The notes under the pieces: generated by a model
What the model was told of the DNA's origin: nothing
The model's input: the letters and a program-made list of their open reading frames with translations, nothing else
Databases searched by the model: none
In this document: piece after piece, positions 36,281 through 46,071 of the stretch
Numbering within the stretch: the stretch's first letter is position 1
Layout: every line of letters starts with the position of its first letter
Source of the DNA: Pseudoalteromonas luteoviolacea NCIMB 1944
GTDB taxonomy: Bacteria; Pseudomonadota; Gammaproteobacteria; Enterobacterales; Alteromonadaceae
NCBI RefSeq assembly: GCF_001625565.1
Contig: NZ_AUXS01000039.1
Coordinates: forward strand, 1 to 62,818
Direction: 5' to 3'
DNA: 62,818 nucleotides
Translations under genes and position numbers: made by a program

Positions 36281-38434
36281 TTAATCTTCTTCTCCATTTA
36301 GCGTGTCGAACCAATTCACAAACTCGTCGACTGGCATAGGCTTGGCAAAGTAGTAGCCTTGTATTACGTCACAGTTTTCAGCAGCTAAGAAATCATTTTG
36401 TTGCTGTGTTTCTACGCCTTCTGCAATCAATATAAGTCCGAGGTTTTTGGCAAGACCAATAATGCTTTTACATACCAAAGCGGCTTCTTCATCATCCGGT
36501 AAATCAACAATAAAACTTCTGTCTATCTTTAGTGTATGTAAGGGAAAGCGAGTCAGGTATGCTAAGGAAGAATAACCCGTACCAAAATCATCAATCGAAA
36601 TGACAAAGCCTTTTTCAACCAAGCTGCGCAATAGTGCAATGGTTTTATCGGTTTGTTTCATTAACATGCCTTCGGTTAATTCAAGTTCGAAGTAGCGTGT
36701 TTCTAATTGATAGCGCTCAAGCACGGTCATAAAGCGTTGGGTGAAAGTCTCGCTTGAAAATTGCCTGGGTGAAATATTCACACCCATTCGAAAGTGTGGT
36801 GGAAGTATTTGCTTATACTCTGCTAAAAATTGACATGCTTGTGTGAGCACGGTATCGAATATTTGTTCAATAAAACCACTGTCTTCAGCGATTGGGATAA
36901 AGTCCACGGGTGAAATAAAGCCTTTGGTAGGATGGTACCATCGCACGAGTACCTCTGCTCCGTGCAATATCTTGTTATCTGGTGATAGTTGCGGTTGCAA
37001 TACGATGGAAAACTGTTGTTCCTTAAGTGCGACCCTTAATTCAGCTTCAAGCTCCAAACGTTTCTTGGCATTCTCATTCATTTTTTCTGAAAAGAACATG
37101 TAATTATTGCGAGATGAATCTTTTACAGCATACATTGCGGTATCAGCACATTTGATCAAGTCATATGCTGTTTCGCCATTTTCTGGGTAAGTGGCAATAC
37201 CTAGACTGCCCGTTACAAAAAGTTGATGGCCGTCAATGTCAAAAGCTGATTCAAAAACGGACACGATTTTTTCGGCAACATGCGCTGCATGCTCTTTATG
37301 TTCCAAGTTTTCTAATAAGATGACAAATTCATCTCCACCCAGCCTAGCAACAGTATCTAATTCTCTGATCCCTTCACTGAGGCGGGTAGCGACAAGTTGC
37401 AATAATTTGTCACCAGTGTCATGACCTAATGTATCGTTGATTATTTTGAAACGGTCTAGGTCTAAAAATATGATCGCTACATTATTATCAAACCGCCGTG
37501 CCCGACCAATGGCAGACTGAATTCTATCCATTAGCAGTGTGCGATTAGGCAGGCTGGTTAATTCATCAAATTTAGCCATGGTTTCGAGTTGTTGCTCATA
37601 CTGTTTGCGTTCCGTGATATCTCGTAACACAACTACAAAGTGTCGTTGTTCCGACAGCTCAACGGTATTAACTGAAAGCTCTGCAGAGAAGCTACTGTCT
37701 TTGCCATGTGGTGTAACCTCCAGTTCTATTGAGTCGGCATATTTTGCCCAAAGAGGCAGCATGGCAGCCATTTGGTTTGCCCCTCCGTTTGCCTCAGACA
37801 ATGGTTGGTTTTTCTCCTTGAGAAACTGATGCAAATTTATGTTACTGAGTGTGCCTGTAGCGCTATTTAACAATTCATTTGCAGTGTGATTAAACATTTG
37901 GATTAAACCGCCAGCATCGACAATGATAATTGCGTCTTTGACACTTTCAAATATGCCTCTAATTCGTTTCTCTTGTGCTTCTATCTGATCGGCCTTGAGG
38001 TTGGCCTCGCTGGCGAGTTGATGTAGGGCGGTTTCCCGATTTACGCTTTCCGATATATCTATGATTTCAATCAGGCAAAATTGTCCATCAACATTGATAG
38101 GTTTAACCTTAACTACTTGAGAAATTAAAGTTCGCTCTTTTGTTGATTGCTTGTCTCGGTAAAAAGGGAATGGTGCAGGATTCAATTTATTCGATAATAT
38201 GGCAGCGCGCCTGAGGTTGAGTGCTTTTTCCATAGCTCTGTTCAAACGCGAGGGAAGTTCGGGAAAGACTTCGGTGATAGGCTTACTATCGATGTTGCCT
38301 TCGACAATACAATGCGCCTTTATCCAATCATTAATAAAGACAATCTCGCTGCGACAATTAATTACAATCATGCCAACGTCAGTGCGGTTAATTGCCTCAA
38401 TTAAATACCCCGGTGGGGTGTTACCTTGCGCCAT
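36281..38434 (-). CDS. PAS-PAS-GGDEF-EAL protein
   Basis: 717 residues, cytoplasmic. PAS domains lie at about 8-130 and 155-275. The GGDEF domain keeps GGDEF (366-370) and the I-site RELD five residues earlier, so cyclase activity is likely. In the EAL domain the signature is EVL (494-496) instead of EAL, but the metal-binding Glu remains, and DDFGTGYSSL is intact, so phosphodiesterase activity is plausible too. Its start touches the stop of the CheC-like gene. Confidence 0.9.
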   Translation of the reverse strand: MAQGNTPPGYLIEAINRTDVGMIVINCRSEIVFINDWIKAHCIVEGNIDSKPITEVFPELPSRLNRAMEKALNLRRAAILSNKLNPAPFPFYRDKQSTKERTLISQVVKVKPINVDGQFCLIEIIDISESVNRETALHQLASEANLKADQIEAQEKRIRGIFESVKDAIIIVDAGGLIQMFNHTANELLNSATGTLSNINLHQFLKEKNQPLSEANGGANQMAAMLPLWAKYADSIELEVTPHGKDSSFSAELSVNTVELSEQRHFVVVLRDITERKQYEQQLETMAKFDELTSLPNRTLLMDRIQSAIGRARRFDNNVAIIFLDLDRFKIINDTLGHDTGDKLLQLVATRLSEGIRELDTVARLGGDEFVILLENLEHKEHAAHVAEKIVSVFESAFDIDGHQLFVTGSLGIATYPENGETAYDLIKCADTAMYAVKDSSRNNYMFFSEKMNENAKKRLELEAELRVALKEQQFSIVLQPQLSPDNKILHGAEVLVRWYHPTKGFISPVDFIPIAEDSGFIEQIFDTVLTQACQFLAEYKQILPPHFRMGVNISPRQFSSETFTQRFMTVLERYQLETRYFELELTEGMLMKQTDKTIALLRSLVEKGFVISIDDFGTGYSSLAYLTRFPLHTLKIDRSFIVDLPDDEEAALVCKSIIGLAKNLGLILIAEGVETQQQNDFLAAENCDVIQGYYFAKPMPVDEFVNWFDTLNGEED

Positions 38435-39039
38435 TAAAGTCCCAGTTCAGACAGCATTTGGTTAGTCTTTTCTAAAAACTCTTCGATAACTCGGATGTCT
38501 TGTACAAATAAAATATCCCCTCTAACCTGACTATCTTTAATTTCAAAGTGCATACCAACAGACATCACAGTATCACCGGCATAATACTTGTCGACGAGAT
38601 CTTGAAATGTGCCTGAGTAGGCAGTTGGCATTGCCGTGCTGATTGATACATGCATCATATCGCTGATTGAGGTGATGATAGCATCTAAAATGATACTGGA
38701 TATTTCTGTAAGAGATTCGACCTCCAAAGCTGTCAGGGTATCTGCACCACTGGTTTCCTTGAGAACTTTTCGAACCAAATTAAGACTATGCTGGGCGGGG
38801 AACAGCAATATGCCATTACATTCCATCTCCCCTTTTATTGGCAACACGACTGCTGTGATATTACGACCTGACTCAATTTGAAGTTTGTCAAAAATCGCAT
38901 TTTTTTCAAACAAGTCAAAGCTTGGGACTGACATTAAAATTTCTTCATTAATCATGTCGTTAAGCTCAACAATTGCCTCACCTAAACCGACGTTGAAAAG
39001 TTCTTTTATGTAGTCTATTTGTAATTCTGAAAGCTGCAT
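38434..39039 (-). CDS. CheC/CheX-like phosphatase
   Basis: 201 residues from the ATG at 39039 (MQLSELQIDYIKELFN); longer forms lack a good start. The two CheC helices are recognisable: IKELFNVGLGEAIVELNDMI, with Glu and an Asn-like position, and TEISSIILDAIITSISDMM. CheC-type proteins remove phosphate from CheY-like receivers. The one-base overlap with the GGDEF-EAL gene and the nearby receiver make a compact module of receiver, phosphatase and c-di-GMP output. Confidence 0.75.
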   Translation of the reverse strand: MQLSELQIDYIKELFNVGLGEAIVELNDMINEEILMSVPSFDLFEKNAIFDKLQIESGRNITAVVLPIKGEMECNGILLFPAQHSLNLVRKVLKETSGADTLTALEVESLTEISSIILDAIITSISDMMHVSISTAMPTAYSGTFQDLVDKYYAGDTVMSVGMHFEIKDSQVRGDILFVQDIRVIEEFLEKTNQMLSELGL

Positions 39040-39338
39040 CCAAATACCTGCTATGCGTGGATATCTTTGATATGCCAATGAGGTAACCTTATATAGCAAG
39101 CCTAGCAAACATTTGTACTAATACCAGTCTACTAGATAACAATCAGGTTGGTAATTTAATTTAAATAACCTGAAATTGTCATACAATTATATGGTCAAGT
39201 TTAGCTTGGTGGTTGTTAGCTAATTGAAGCTCCTATTAAATAAACTCAAAGGTTGCTAGTGTTCATACTCTGAGGTGTACTAGTACTATTGAGTCAAAAA
39301 GCGACAATGTAAAATTATCAAAAAACCACATCTATTTT

Positions 39339-40703
39339 CTATTTATTTGCTAACCACTTATACCAAGCGTTTTGTTGGGTTTTGGCGTTCATTCTTTGCT
39401 GTATCAGGGCATCAATTGAAGTGGAGTTTAGAGCTGCGCTAAATTCAAAATCTTGACTGCTTTGCTCTAAAGTAACGCCATTCTCACGGCCTTTATCTGT
39501 CACTTCACAGTGACCATTTTTACAAACTACATCTGGCTCAGGTTTGTTAACGACAGTGTCGGATTTCGTCATGATATAGCGTTCACTTACATTAGCAGGA
39601 CTGTGAAATTTGCTGAATTCACTTGCAGGTATACTTGGATCAGTTTCTGCGGTTACTTCTACCATATGTTGTAAAAACTGAAAACTGCCTTGATGGGATA
39701 AAGCACTTGTACTGGGCTCTGTGATAAATGAAATAAACCCTTTATCAATTGATGAAGCAGAGAGTGCGTCACTTGCAAGTAAGTCAGTGATTGTTGCCTG
39801 ATCTTTCTGTGTAAACTGCACGGTCAGCTGGTGGCCATGCTCATCGAAATGGCCCTGATTAAAATTGCTCAGTAGTTTACCATCATTGTGTTTTCTATAA
39901 TTGCCCAGATCGTTGGCAAATTGATGAATAAATTTAAAATCTACGTTATTTTGCTCACCATATTGATACATCTCCGACAGTAAGTTTCTATCTTCTTTGG
40001 TTAAGAATTCATAAGGGTGAGTGTTCAAATTAGATAAAGACATGCCATCGACTTTGCTGCGAACATCAGGTTCATGTCCACCAAATAAATCTTCCACCAT
40101 GAGAGCATAATACTTGTTTGACTGGGCAGAACCTACCGTAGTGTCACGCTCAAGGCGAGTTATGTTAGATGCAAACTGTAATAGTGCTTGTTCTTTGTAT
40201 TGGTTTGAAACCATTAATTTTCCAAGTGAAGAAAACCCCTCGTAATGGGTATCTAGCGACTGTTTAAACAGTGCTTTTGCGTCAATATCACTGTCCATTT
40301 TAACGGCATCTCTCTTAAATTCTGTTTGAACATTCTGATCATGCATATGCCACATTTGATAAGCCGCTAGTTTCTCTGAATCGGAAAAAGTGCCGCTTGG
40401 GTCGAGCGCAATGATTTCCAGTTGTTGCTGAGACAACTTTTCAAACTCTCTTTTTGCTGATCCAACAGCTTTCTGGCTGATATGTTTAGTTGTTGGGTTG
40501 TTTTGCTGGGTCCAGCTCTGAGTTAATTGGTTTAGTTGCTTTCTATCAATGGCTTGCTGTGCGCCTCTTAGCTTTGATGCTAGCGATGATATCGAAATGT
40601 TGTTGTTATGAAAAACTGATTGATGTGTGTTTGTGTGCTTTTGCACATAGGCTTTTGGAGGTAGTGCCGCATTTGCTTTCAATTTAGAACCTGAAATATC
40701 CAT
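39339..40703 (-). CDS. Hypothetical soluble protein
   Basis: 454 residues from the ATG at 40703 (AGAGAG lies upstream); a TTG at 40739 is also in frame. It is hydrophilic, rich in Gln, Ser, Asn and His, with no signal peptide, membrane segment or domain that I recognise. The last third has one Cys pair (VCKNGHCEV). Composition and lack of a signal would also fit a secreted effector, but there is no direct support. Confidence 0.6.
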   Translation of the reverse strand: MDISGSKLKANAALPPKAYVQKHTNTHQSVFHNNNISISSLASKLRGAQQAIDRKQLNQLTQSWTQQNNPTTKHISQKAVGSAKREFEKLSQQQLEIIALDPSGTFSDSEKLAAYQMWHMHDQNVQTEFKRDAVKMDSDIDAKALFKQSLDTHYEGFSSLGKLMVSNQYKEQALLQFASNITRLERDTTVGSAQSNKYYALMVEDLFGGHEPDVRSKVDGMSLSNLNTHPYEFLTKEDRNLLSEMYQYGEQNNVDFKFIHQFANDLGNYRKHNDGKLLSNFNQGHFDEHGHQLTVQFTQKDQATITDLLASDALSASSIDKGFISFITEPSTSALSHQGSFQFLQHMVEVTAETDPSIPASEFSKFHSPANVSERYIMTKSDTVVNKPEPDVVCKNGHCEVTDKGRENGVTLEQSSQDFEFSAALNSTSIDALIQQRMNAKTQQNAWYKWLANK

Positions 40704-41238
40704 TTTGTCCGCTCTCTTTGTGGCAAGTTGAACACGCAATTGACTGCGAGTACTAAAGAAGAAGCCATGTCCATTCTCTGGCGTAGTACATTTATCGTAT
40801 CTAATATGGTAACAAAGTAAGAGGGTTGAAGCTCTTTGTCAAGTTGTGGACTTTATTTTAGAGATAGGTTTATTGGTAGAATAAAGCATTATTTATGGTC
40901 TGTTTTCATTCGATATAATCAGTTGCTTTTTTATCAAATATCTCGGCGTTATAAGCCGAATTTTATAGAGTATATTGTGGTTTAAATCGCAACTATTATA
41001 ATTTCTCATTTGGTTTTTGTTGATCGCTTGTGAGGTCAGTGTTAAAAAATGTTCGCTTTGTCGGCTGTTGTGACAAGTTATTATAATTTCTTATTATTGT
41101 TGATAATGCCATTTATAAAGATCCTGTTACGAGTGATATTGTCTTTAAACTTGCCTTAGTAGATAAAGCTGACTATTGAATGAGCTATCAGGAAATAGCT
41201 TATACCTGTTAATACGTAATAAAACAAAAGGAGTTATT
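40704..41238. other. Gap without recognised genes
   Basis: AT-rich, divergent promoter region; no hairpin, repeat or ORF that I trust. Confidence 0.4.
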
Positions 41239-41547
41239 ATGAAAGTTGCAATTATTTTATTATCTAGTTTGCTTGCCTTGTCATCTATAAATGCGAATGC
41301 TGCGATGGGATTTGATGAGTTTTTTGAACTTAGTAGGAGTAAATGGTTTGAACCTTGTATGTTTCAGTCAACTTTGAGTTTTTCCGAATATTTGGCACTT
41401 TTGGTGGCTGATGGTGCAATTACGCCAGAAGTCGTGCCTTATGCACTTAGCAACGGTTATGTTCCCGAGACTGCTTGGCCTTTTGCACCGGAGATAGTCG
41501 TTGATATATGTAAAGCAAGGAGTCGGAACTTTGCCTCTTTGGATTGA
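41239..41547 (+). CDS. Small secreted protein
   Basis: 102 residues from the ATG at 41239, with AAAGGAG seven bases before it; the open frame starts earlier but without a site. The signal peptide ends NANAA. The mature protein has two Cys (EPCMFQ and VDICKA) and is acidic. No family known to me. A strong terminator follows. Confidence 0.65.
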   Translation: MKVAIILLSSLLALSSINANAAMGFDEFFELSRSKWFEPCMFQSTLSFSEYLALLVADGAITPEVVPYALSNGYVPETAWPFAPEIVVDICKARSRNFASLD

Positions 41548-41585
41548 TAACAAGGGCGACACGCAACTGTAAGCTATTTCAATAT

Positions 41586-41615
41586 AAGGTTGCCTTGTAT
41601 CTGGCAACCTTTTTG
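41586..41615 (+). terminator. Terminator after the small secreted gene
   Basis: AAGGTTGCC and GGCAACCTT with an 8-base loop, followed by TTTT. Confidence 0.85.
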
Positions 41616-41647
41616 ATTGCAATTTATCTTCGACCTAAAGGTGTTTA

Positions 41648-41833
41648 TTAAATGCAGCGATTCTGTGTGTAGCAATCAGCATCCCAAGTCATACAATACT
41701 GCTTTTGCTCTGTCCAGCATGCATAGTACGACACGTATCCAGCCCCCGCAACCTGAGGAGTCTGCCCTTGTTTTAGTGTATTGTTGGCACTGTCTAAGCG
41801 TTTAAGTGACTTTTTGTTAAAGTGAAGTTTCAT
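41648..41833 (-). CDS. Small Cys-rich peptide with leader, RiPP precursor-like
   Basis: 61 residues. AGGAGG lies four bases before the ATG, so translation should be strong. The leader runs from MKLHFNKKSLKRL to TPQVAGAG and matches the peptide at 15920-16096; the core (YVSYYACWTEQ to the end) has four Cys and several Tyr/Trp and differs completely. This split suggests leader removal after the Gly motif and modification or disulfides in the core. No maturation or export gene is beside it. A bacteriocin or signal role is only inference. Confidence 0.6.
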   Translation of the reverse strand: MKLHFNKKSLKRLDSANNTLKQGQTPQVAGAGYVSYYACWTEQKQYCMTWDADCYTQNRCI

Positions 41834-42133
41834 ATCGCCTCCTTGTTCTCATTTTGGTGAATTTCACCCTGAATCCTATTAGTAATCTATGACGATTTAA
41901 TTTAACTTTTATTTCACTGTTTAGTAACTGGTGAGTTGTAAAGTACTTGAAAGCTGTGGGAATCAAACTGCTCTAAGCCTAAATCGATACTTAATCAAAA
42001 TAATTGTATTGCAGATCTTAATTGTCGTGATCACATCTATACTTGAAATAGTGAACTCGTTTGTCTGCCATGAGGGAGAAGCACATAGGCAAACTAATAA
42101 GTTTTTGTCGTTTGATAGAGAAGATCGATTTAT
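41834..42133. other. Gap between peptide gene and ProX-like gene
   Basis: An open frame at 41931-42173 has no ribosome site and runs into the next gene; I regard it as chance. Nothing else seen. Confidence 0.4.
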
Positions 42134-43093
42134 ATGCGCTTTGTTGTCAAATTTACAAATTGGTTATTGTTAGTGTGTGTTGTTTTGTGTTGTGCTCATG
42201 CTAATAACAAATCAAATGAAATTTCAATTCCACTGAACAACTGGACTAGCCAGCGAGTATTGTCATACGCAGTTGGCACTATGATTCAAACGTATGGTTA
42301 CAATGTTATTTACCATGATATGCCTGCCAGTGATCAGTGGGGAGCAATGAAAAAAGGGCTCGTACACTTTCAAATAGAAATTTGGCAACAGTCGATGTCT
42401 GGGCAATTCAATAGAATGATAGAAAACAACTATATAGTAGACTTGGGTGTCCACGATGTGGTGGTTCGAGAAGAGTGGTGGTATCCAAAATATGTCGAAG
42501 AATTGTGTCCGGGCTTGCCTGACTGGCAGGCGTTAAATCGATGTGCAACGCTCTTTTCCGGTCAATCTGGTTCTTCTAAAGGTGTTTTTTACACGATAGA
42601 TTGGGACTATCAAGATGCGGATCTTATCCGCGCATTAGGATTACATTTCACCATTGAGCGACTCAGCAATGAAAATGAGCTATGGCGGTTACTTGAGCAA
42701 GCTTGGGGAAAAAAAGAGCCTGTGTTGATAATAAACTGGACACCAAACTGGACGGATCTTCATATGCCAGGGCAGTTTGTCCAATTTCCCAAATACGCGC
42801 CGGCCTGTGAGGTTGATGCTAGCTGGGGGCAAAACCGCAATTTAGTAAACGATTGCGGAAATCCTCAGAAAGGTTGGTTGAGAAAAGCTGGCTGGACAGG
42901 ACTGCAAAGCAACTACCCGTGTGTATACAATTTGTTGAGAAAGCTTAACTTCTCAAAAAACATGATAGCTGATGCCTCAGCGCTGGTTATCGTAGATGGA
43001 CACTCAGAGCAAGAAGCTGCAAGAAAGTGGCTGGAAAAGTATAACCTTGATATAGACCATTGGCTCGAGTCGTCCTGCGTGTCAAAAACGTAA
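42134..43093 (+). CDS. Betaine-type substrate-binding protein (OpuAC/ProX-like)
   Basis: 319 residues with a signal peptide ending CAHAN. The fold markers of glycine-betaine/choline-binding proteins are seen: IPLNNWTSQRVLSYAVG, VHFQIEIWQQS and an aromatic-rich pocket (several Trp, LIINWTPNWTD). It would bind a quaternary amine in the periplasm. No permease or ATPase is adjacent, so it must feed a distant transporter or sense its ligand. The next gene follows after 20 bases. Confidence 0.75.
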   Translation: MRFVVKFTNWLLLVCVVLCCAHANNKSNEISIPLNNWTSQRVLSYAVGTMIQTYGYNVIYHDMPASDQWGAMKKGLVHFQIEIWQQSMSGQFNRMIENNYIVDLGVHDVVVREEWWYPKYVEELCPGLPDWQALNRCATLFSGQSGSSKGVFYTIDWDYQDADLIRALGLHFTIERLSNENELWRLLEQAWGKKEPVLIINWTPNWTDLHMPGQFVQFPKYAPACEVDASWGQNRNLVNDCGNPQKGWLRKAGWTGLQSNYPCVYNLLRKLNFSKNMIADASALVIVDGHSEQEAARKWLEKYNLDIDHWLESSCVSKT

Positions 43094-43113
43094 ACAACTG
43101 AGGCAAAGTATGT

Positions 43114-43857
43114 ATGAAGCATGCTTTAATAGTTATTCTACTGTTTTGCTCAAGTTACGTAGCAGCTTTAGAAGTTGTGTTCGAACACAATCCACCATTT
43201 CAAATGGTAGACGAGAGTGGCACAGGGTATGGCCCCGTTTACTATTTCGCTAAAAAGCTCTTAAAAGCGGCAAATCTAAACGCTAAGTTTACGGCCAAAC
43301 CTTGGGCTAGGATCATGAATAAAGATGCTCAAAGACCAAATGTGATGATCTTGTCGATGTCAAAAACTCCACAAAGAGCCAACCGTTTTATCTGGCTAAC
43401 ATCAGTGTATACAGGGCAACAATATTTTTGGAAAGTTCGGTCTAGAGCTGAGCCTAATAACGGAGTTATTAACGTCGCGATCGAAAGAAATTCTCACAAG
43501 ATGAAGAGTGTAATTTCTCACTTTCGTGAAGATAACGTGTTGCAAGTTATCAATTCAACACAAGCGTTACAGGCATTAATTAAGGGTCGTGTGAATCGCT
43601 TTGTGGGAACGACTTTTGCAGTATCGGGAAAGCTTGCAGATCTAGGTTACGATATGTCGATTTTAGAACGTCTGACTGTGTTTGATGAAGCGGGATTTGA
43701 AAGCAAAGGCTTATATTTAACCCTCACGCTTAACACACAAGAGAAATATGTGTCAGCTATCAAAGAGGCACTAGCAAGTTCAGAAATTAAACGTGCGAGA
43801 CAGGAGTTGTTTACAGGTTTTATTGAAGCCGAAAAAGCTCTATTAGCGCAGCAGTAA
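43114..43857 (+). CDS. Family 3 solute-binding protein
   Basis: 247 residues, signal peptide ending YVAAL. SBP_bac_3-type features: EHNPPFQMVDESGTGYGP at the start, KPWARIMN, and the domain-swap region with ISHFREDNVLQV and FVGTTFAV. It would bind an amino acid or similar small molecule. Close spacing to the ProX-like gene suggests one transcript; no transporter genes follow. Confidence 0.75.
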   Translation: MKHALIVILLFCSSYVAALEVVFEHNPPFQMVDESGTGYGPVYYFAKKLLKAANLNAKFTAKPWARIMNKDAQRPNVMILSMSKTPQRANRFIWLTSVYTGQQYFWKVRSRAEPNNGVINVAIERNSHKMKSVISHFREDNVLQVINSTQALQALIKGRVNRFVGTTFAVSGKLADLGYDMSILERLTVFDEAGFESKGLYLTLTLNTQEKYVSAIKEALASSEIKRARQELFTGFIEAEKALLAQQ

Positions 43858-43977
43858 ATTGAGGGGTTATTATTTGTCCTGATTGTATATCGATGGCTTA
43901 TTTAACTACAATGGTTTTGGACCAATAGGCGGCATGGTGACTTGTATTAAAATAAAAGTTAAAAACGTATTCTTATC

Positions 43978-44184
43978 TTAAAAATAGACAATTTTAGGTA
44001 ATCCACCTTCATCGACACAACGATAATAGGCTGTTTGAACAGAGTGCGGGTTATAGTGCTCTTCGCTCCAAGCGACTTTACCGGTCTTATAACACAAAAC
44101 ATATGCTGTTGTTCTTGCTTCAATTGCAGATGATACGGACATTGCAACAAGCGTTACTAATGCGATGAGCGTTGCCTTTTTCAT
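43978..44184 (-). CDS. Small secreted protein
   Basis: 68 residues with a signal peptide ending AIEAR and two Cys in the mature part (LCYKTG, YRCVDEGG). AAAGG lies seven bases upstream of the ATG. No family recognised. Confidence 0.6.
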   Translation of the reverse strand: MKKATLIALVTLVAMSVSSAIEARTTAYVLCYKTGKVAWSEEHYNPHSVQTAYYRCVDEGGLPKIVYF

Positions 44185-44612
44185 TTTGAACCTTTGTTAT
44201 TGTGTTAAATCGCTTTGAAAAGTACTCCGATGCATTCTCATACAAAACGAATGTGTTGTAAATGTAATTGTTAAATATTTTATTGGGTTTGTTATTTTTT
44301 GAGTGCGTATGGCAAGGAAGTGTCTTTAAATCGCTTTGAAACATCCCTTTGAGTTATTTTTTGGCATTTCAGTCATAACTTAACTCTCTTCGTAAGCTAA
44401 TAAGGTTGCAACAACAAATAATTAAGCCGTAAGGCCACTGTGCCTTTTCATTAAAGTTACACTTATCTTTATATAAAATATAAGCAGTGTAAGCGAACCT
44501 ATCATTTTTAGTAAAATAAATAGCAAACAAAAAAGCCACGCCTAGGATTATTATTTATAATAAAAATTTAGACGTGACTTGAACATTTAAAAAAATAAAG
44601 AATAACCGTTTA
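44185..44612. other. Gap with a terminator
   Basis: No gene recognised; the terminator of the dermatopontin-like gene lies at 44533. Confidence 0.45.
44533..44580 (-). terminator. Terminator of the dermatopontin-like gene
   Basis: On the minus strand AAGTCACG-CTA pairs with TAG-CGTGGCTT (one G-U), followed by TTTTTT. Confidence 0.6.
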
Positions 44613-45410
44613 TTACCAGCCGCTGTTTGCACTCATACAGTAAGTGACAGTCGTTTTTCTGTCTTCAGCCCAGTTTACATGTTCGCTTTTCATACCGATT
44701 AAAGCGCCACGAGAAGAACCTAAATCCCACGGGCGGTCGAGTGAAGAAGGACCATCTTCTAGACATTGTTCTGGCTCTAATTGCGTGCCGTAAGCAGAAC
44801 CTTCGTTCATTGCTGCGCAAGCAAATTTGAATCTGCGATCTTCAGCCCAGTTTTCATGCTCAGCATAAACACCAACTAAAAACTCGCCATAGCGGCAAGT
44901 GTAATTTACTGCATGATCAAATTCGTTTGCATAGCCAGACCAGCTTACGCGGCCGCGGTATACTTTACTACCAGAAGCGGTTTTAAACTTTGCACATTCA
45001 AAGCTAAAACGGCGGTCCTCAGCCCAATTTGCATGGTAGCTAGATACGCGTTGTAAAAACATGTTGCTCGGGCAAGTAAATCTGAATGTTGCGTCAAACG
45101 CGTTGACATCAGTAGCGCTGTAACCACTAAAAACAACCAAATTTCCAGACTGAATGTTGAATGATGAACTAGATACTTGTGCGCTTTCTAATTCGAATGT
45201 GTTTACGCCGAATTCAGAGACATCATTGTTAGAGTCAATTAACTCGAGTATTTTATCGACATTATCTGATTGGCTAGAAGGGATTTTATATACTTTATTA
45301 CCTAGCTTATATTCCATGTCTCCAGCACTTTTTAATTCTTCAGAAAATGCGAAAGAAGAAGTGATTAAAGCTGATACCATAGCAGCGCTGAAAAGTAACT
45401 TTGTATTCAT
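44613..45410 (-). CDS. Secreted dermatopontin-like protein
   Basis: 265 residues, signal peptide ending near SFAFS. The C-terminal two thirds carry three copies of a motif with NWAEDR(R/K), each followed by a strand and Cys (FSFECAKF, FKFACAAM, TTVTYCM); this is the repeat of the dermatopontin family, better known from animal extracellular matrix. Six Cys can pair. The N-terminal 90 residues are unrelated and may be a propeptide. It probably sticks to matrix or glycans. It has its own terminator. Confidence 0.75.
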   Translation of the reverse strand: MNTKLLFSAAMVSALITSSFAFSEELKSAGDMEYKLGNKVYKIPSSQSDNVDKILELIDSNNDVSEFGVNTFELESAQVSSSSFNIQSGNLVVFSGYSATDVNAFDATFRFTCPSNMFLQRVSSYHANWAEDRRFSFECAKFKTASGSKVYRGRVSWSGYANEFDHAVNYTCRYGEFLVGVYAEHENWAEDRRFKFACAAMNEGSAYGTQLEPEQCLEDGPSSLDRPWDLGSSRGALIGMKSEHVNWAEDRKTTVTYCMSANSGW

Positions 45411-45924
45411 TTAAATATTCCTTTTAAATTTAAATAACAAATTCGGCTTAGAACTAAGTGTGAAAGAGCCGATTATGATTATATATACTTGGTTCCGATA
45501 TAGCTTTATATTTCGGAGTCCTATTTATAGGTGTTGAATATTTCAGCTAAATGACGGTTATTTATATTAATTTTAAGGGTGTTGCGCTTAGTGCAATTCG
45601 ATTCACTAAGGTAGTAATTTAGTTCTGTATGGTAAAAAATTCCCCAAAATAGTGATGTTTTGCTCAGAACGAGCAACCATATTTGGCTAAGTTACGATTT
45701 AGGAACAGCTATATTTTTATCGTTATAAAACTTTTCTACGAATAATGTTCTATGTATAAACACGATACTAGTGCAATTCATGAGATAAAAATTTTTAAAA
45801 TTTTTTGAGGGTGCTTGTGCATTTTAGACTTTGTACTGTTTGGTAGCATCTTTAGAAAAGGCAGCTCTTAGCGCCTAAGGAGGCGGTAAACCAAGATATA
45901 CATACAATGCCTATCAATTGCAGA

Positions 45925-46062
45925 CTACCCGCCAGTGAATGCTGCAAGAGTTGTCAATAAGCCTTTATTGGCATTTGCTTTTCTTCTAAGTCGTTTTTTT
46001 CGTGCCGCTGTATCACATTTTAACCGCAATTGAGGGGCACTGACATCGAATCGAATTCCCAT
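45925..46062 (-). CDS. Doubtful basic mini-protein
   Basis: 45 codons from ATG 46062, ten bases after the preceding small frame. Strongly basic middle (ARKKRLRRKAN) and an end in FTGG. Ribosome site weak. No family known. Confidence 0.25.
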   Translation of the reverse strand: MGIRFDVSAPQLRLKCDTAARKKRLRRKANANKGLLTTLAAFTGG

Positions 46063-46071
46063 TCCAATTTC

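Noticed and set aside
36281..38434. EVL in place of EAL as proof of an inactive phosphodiesterase
   Set aside because: The metal-binding Glu is kept and DDFGTGYSSL is intact, so loss of activity cannot be claimed from this change.
41931..42173. 80-codon plus-strand open frame with a hydrophobic segment
   Set aside because: Starts with GTG without a ribosome site and overlaps the real start of the ProX-like gene.
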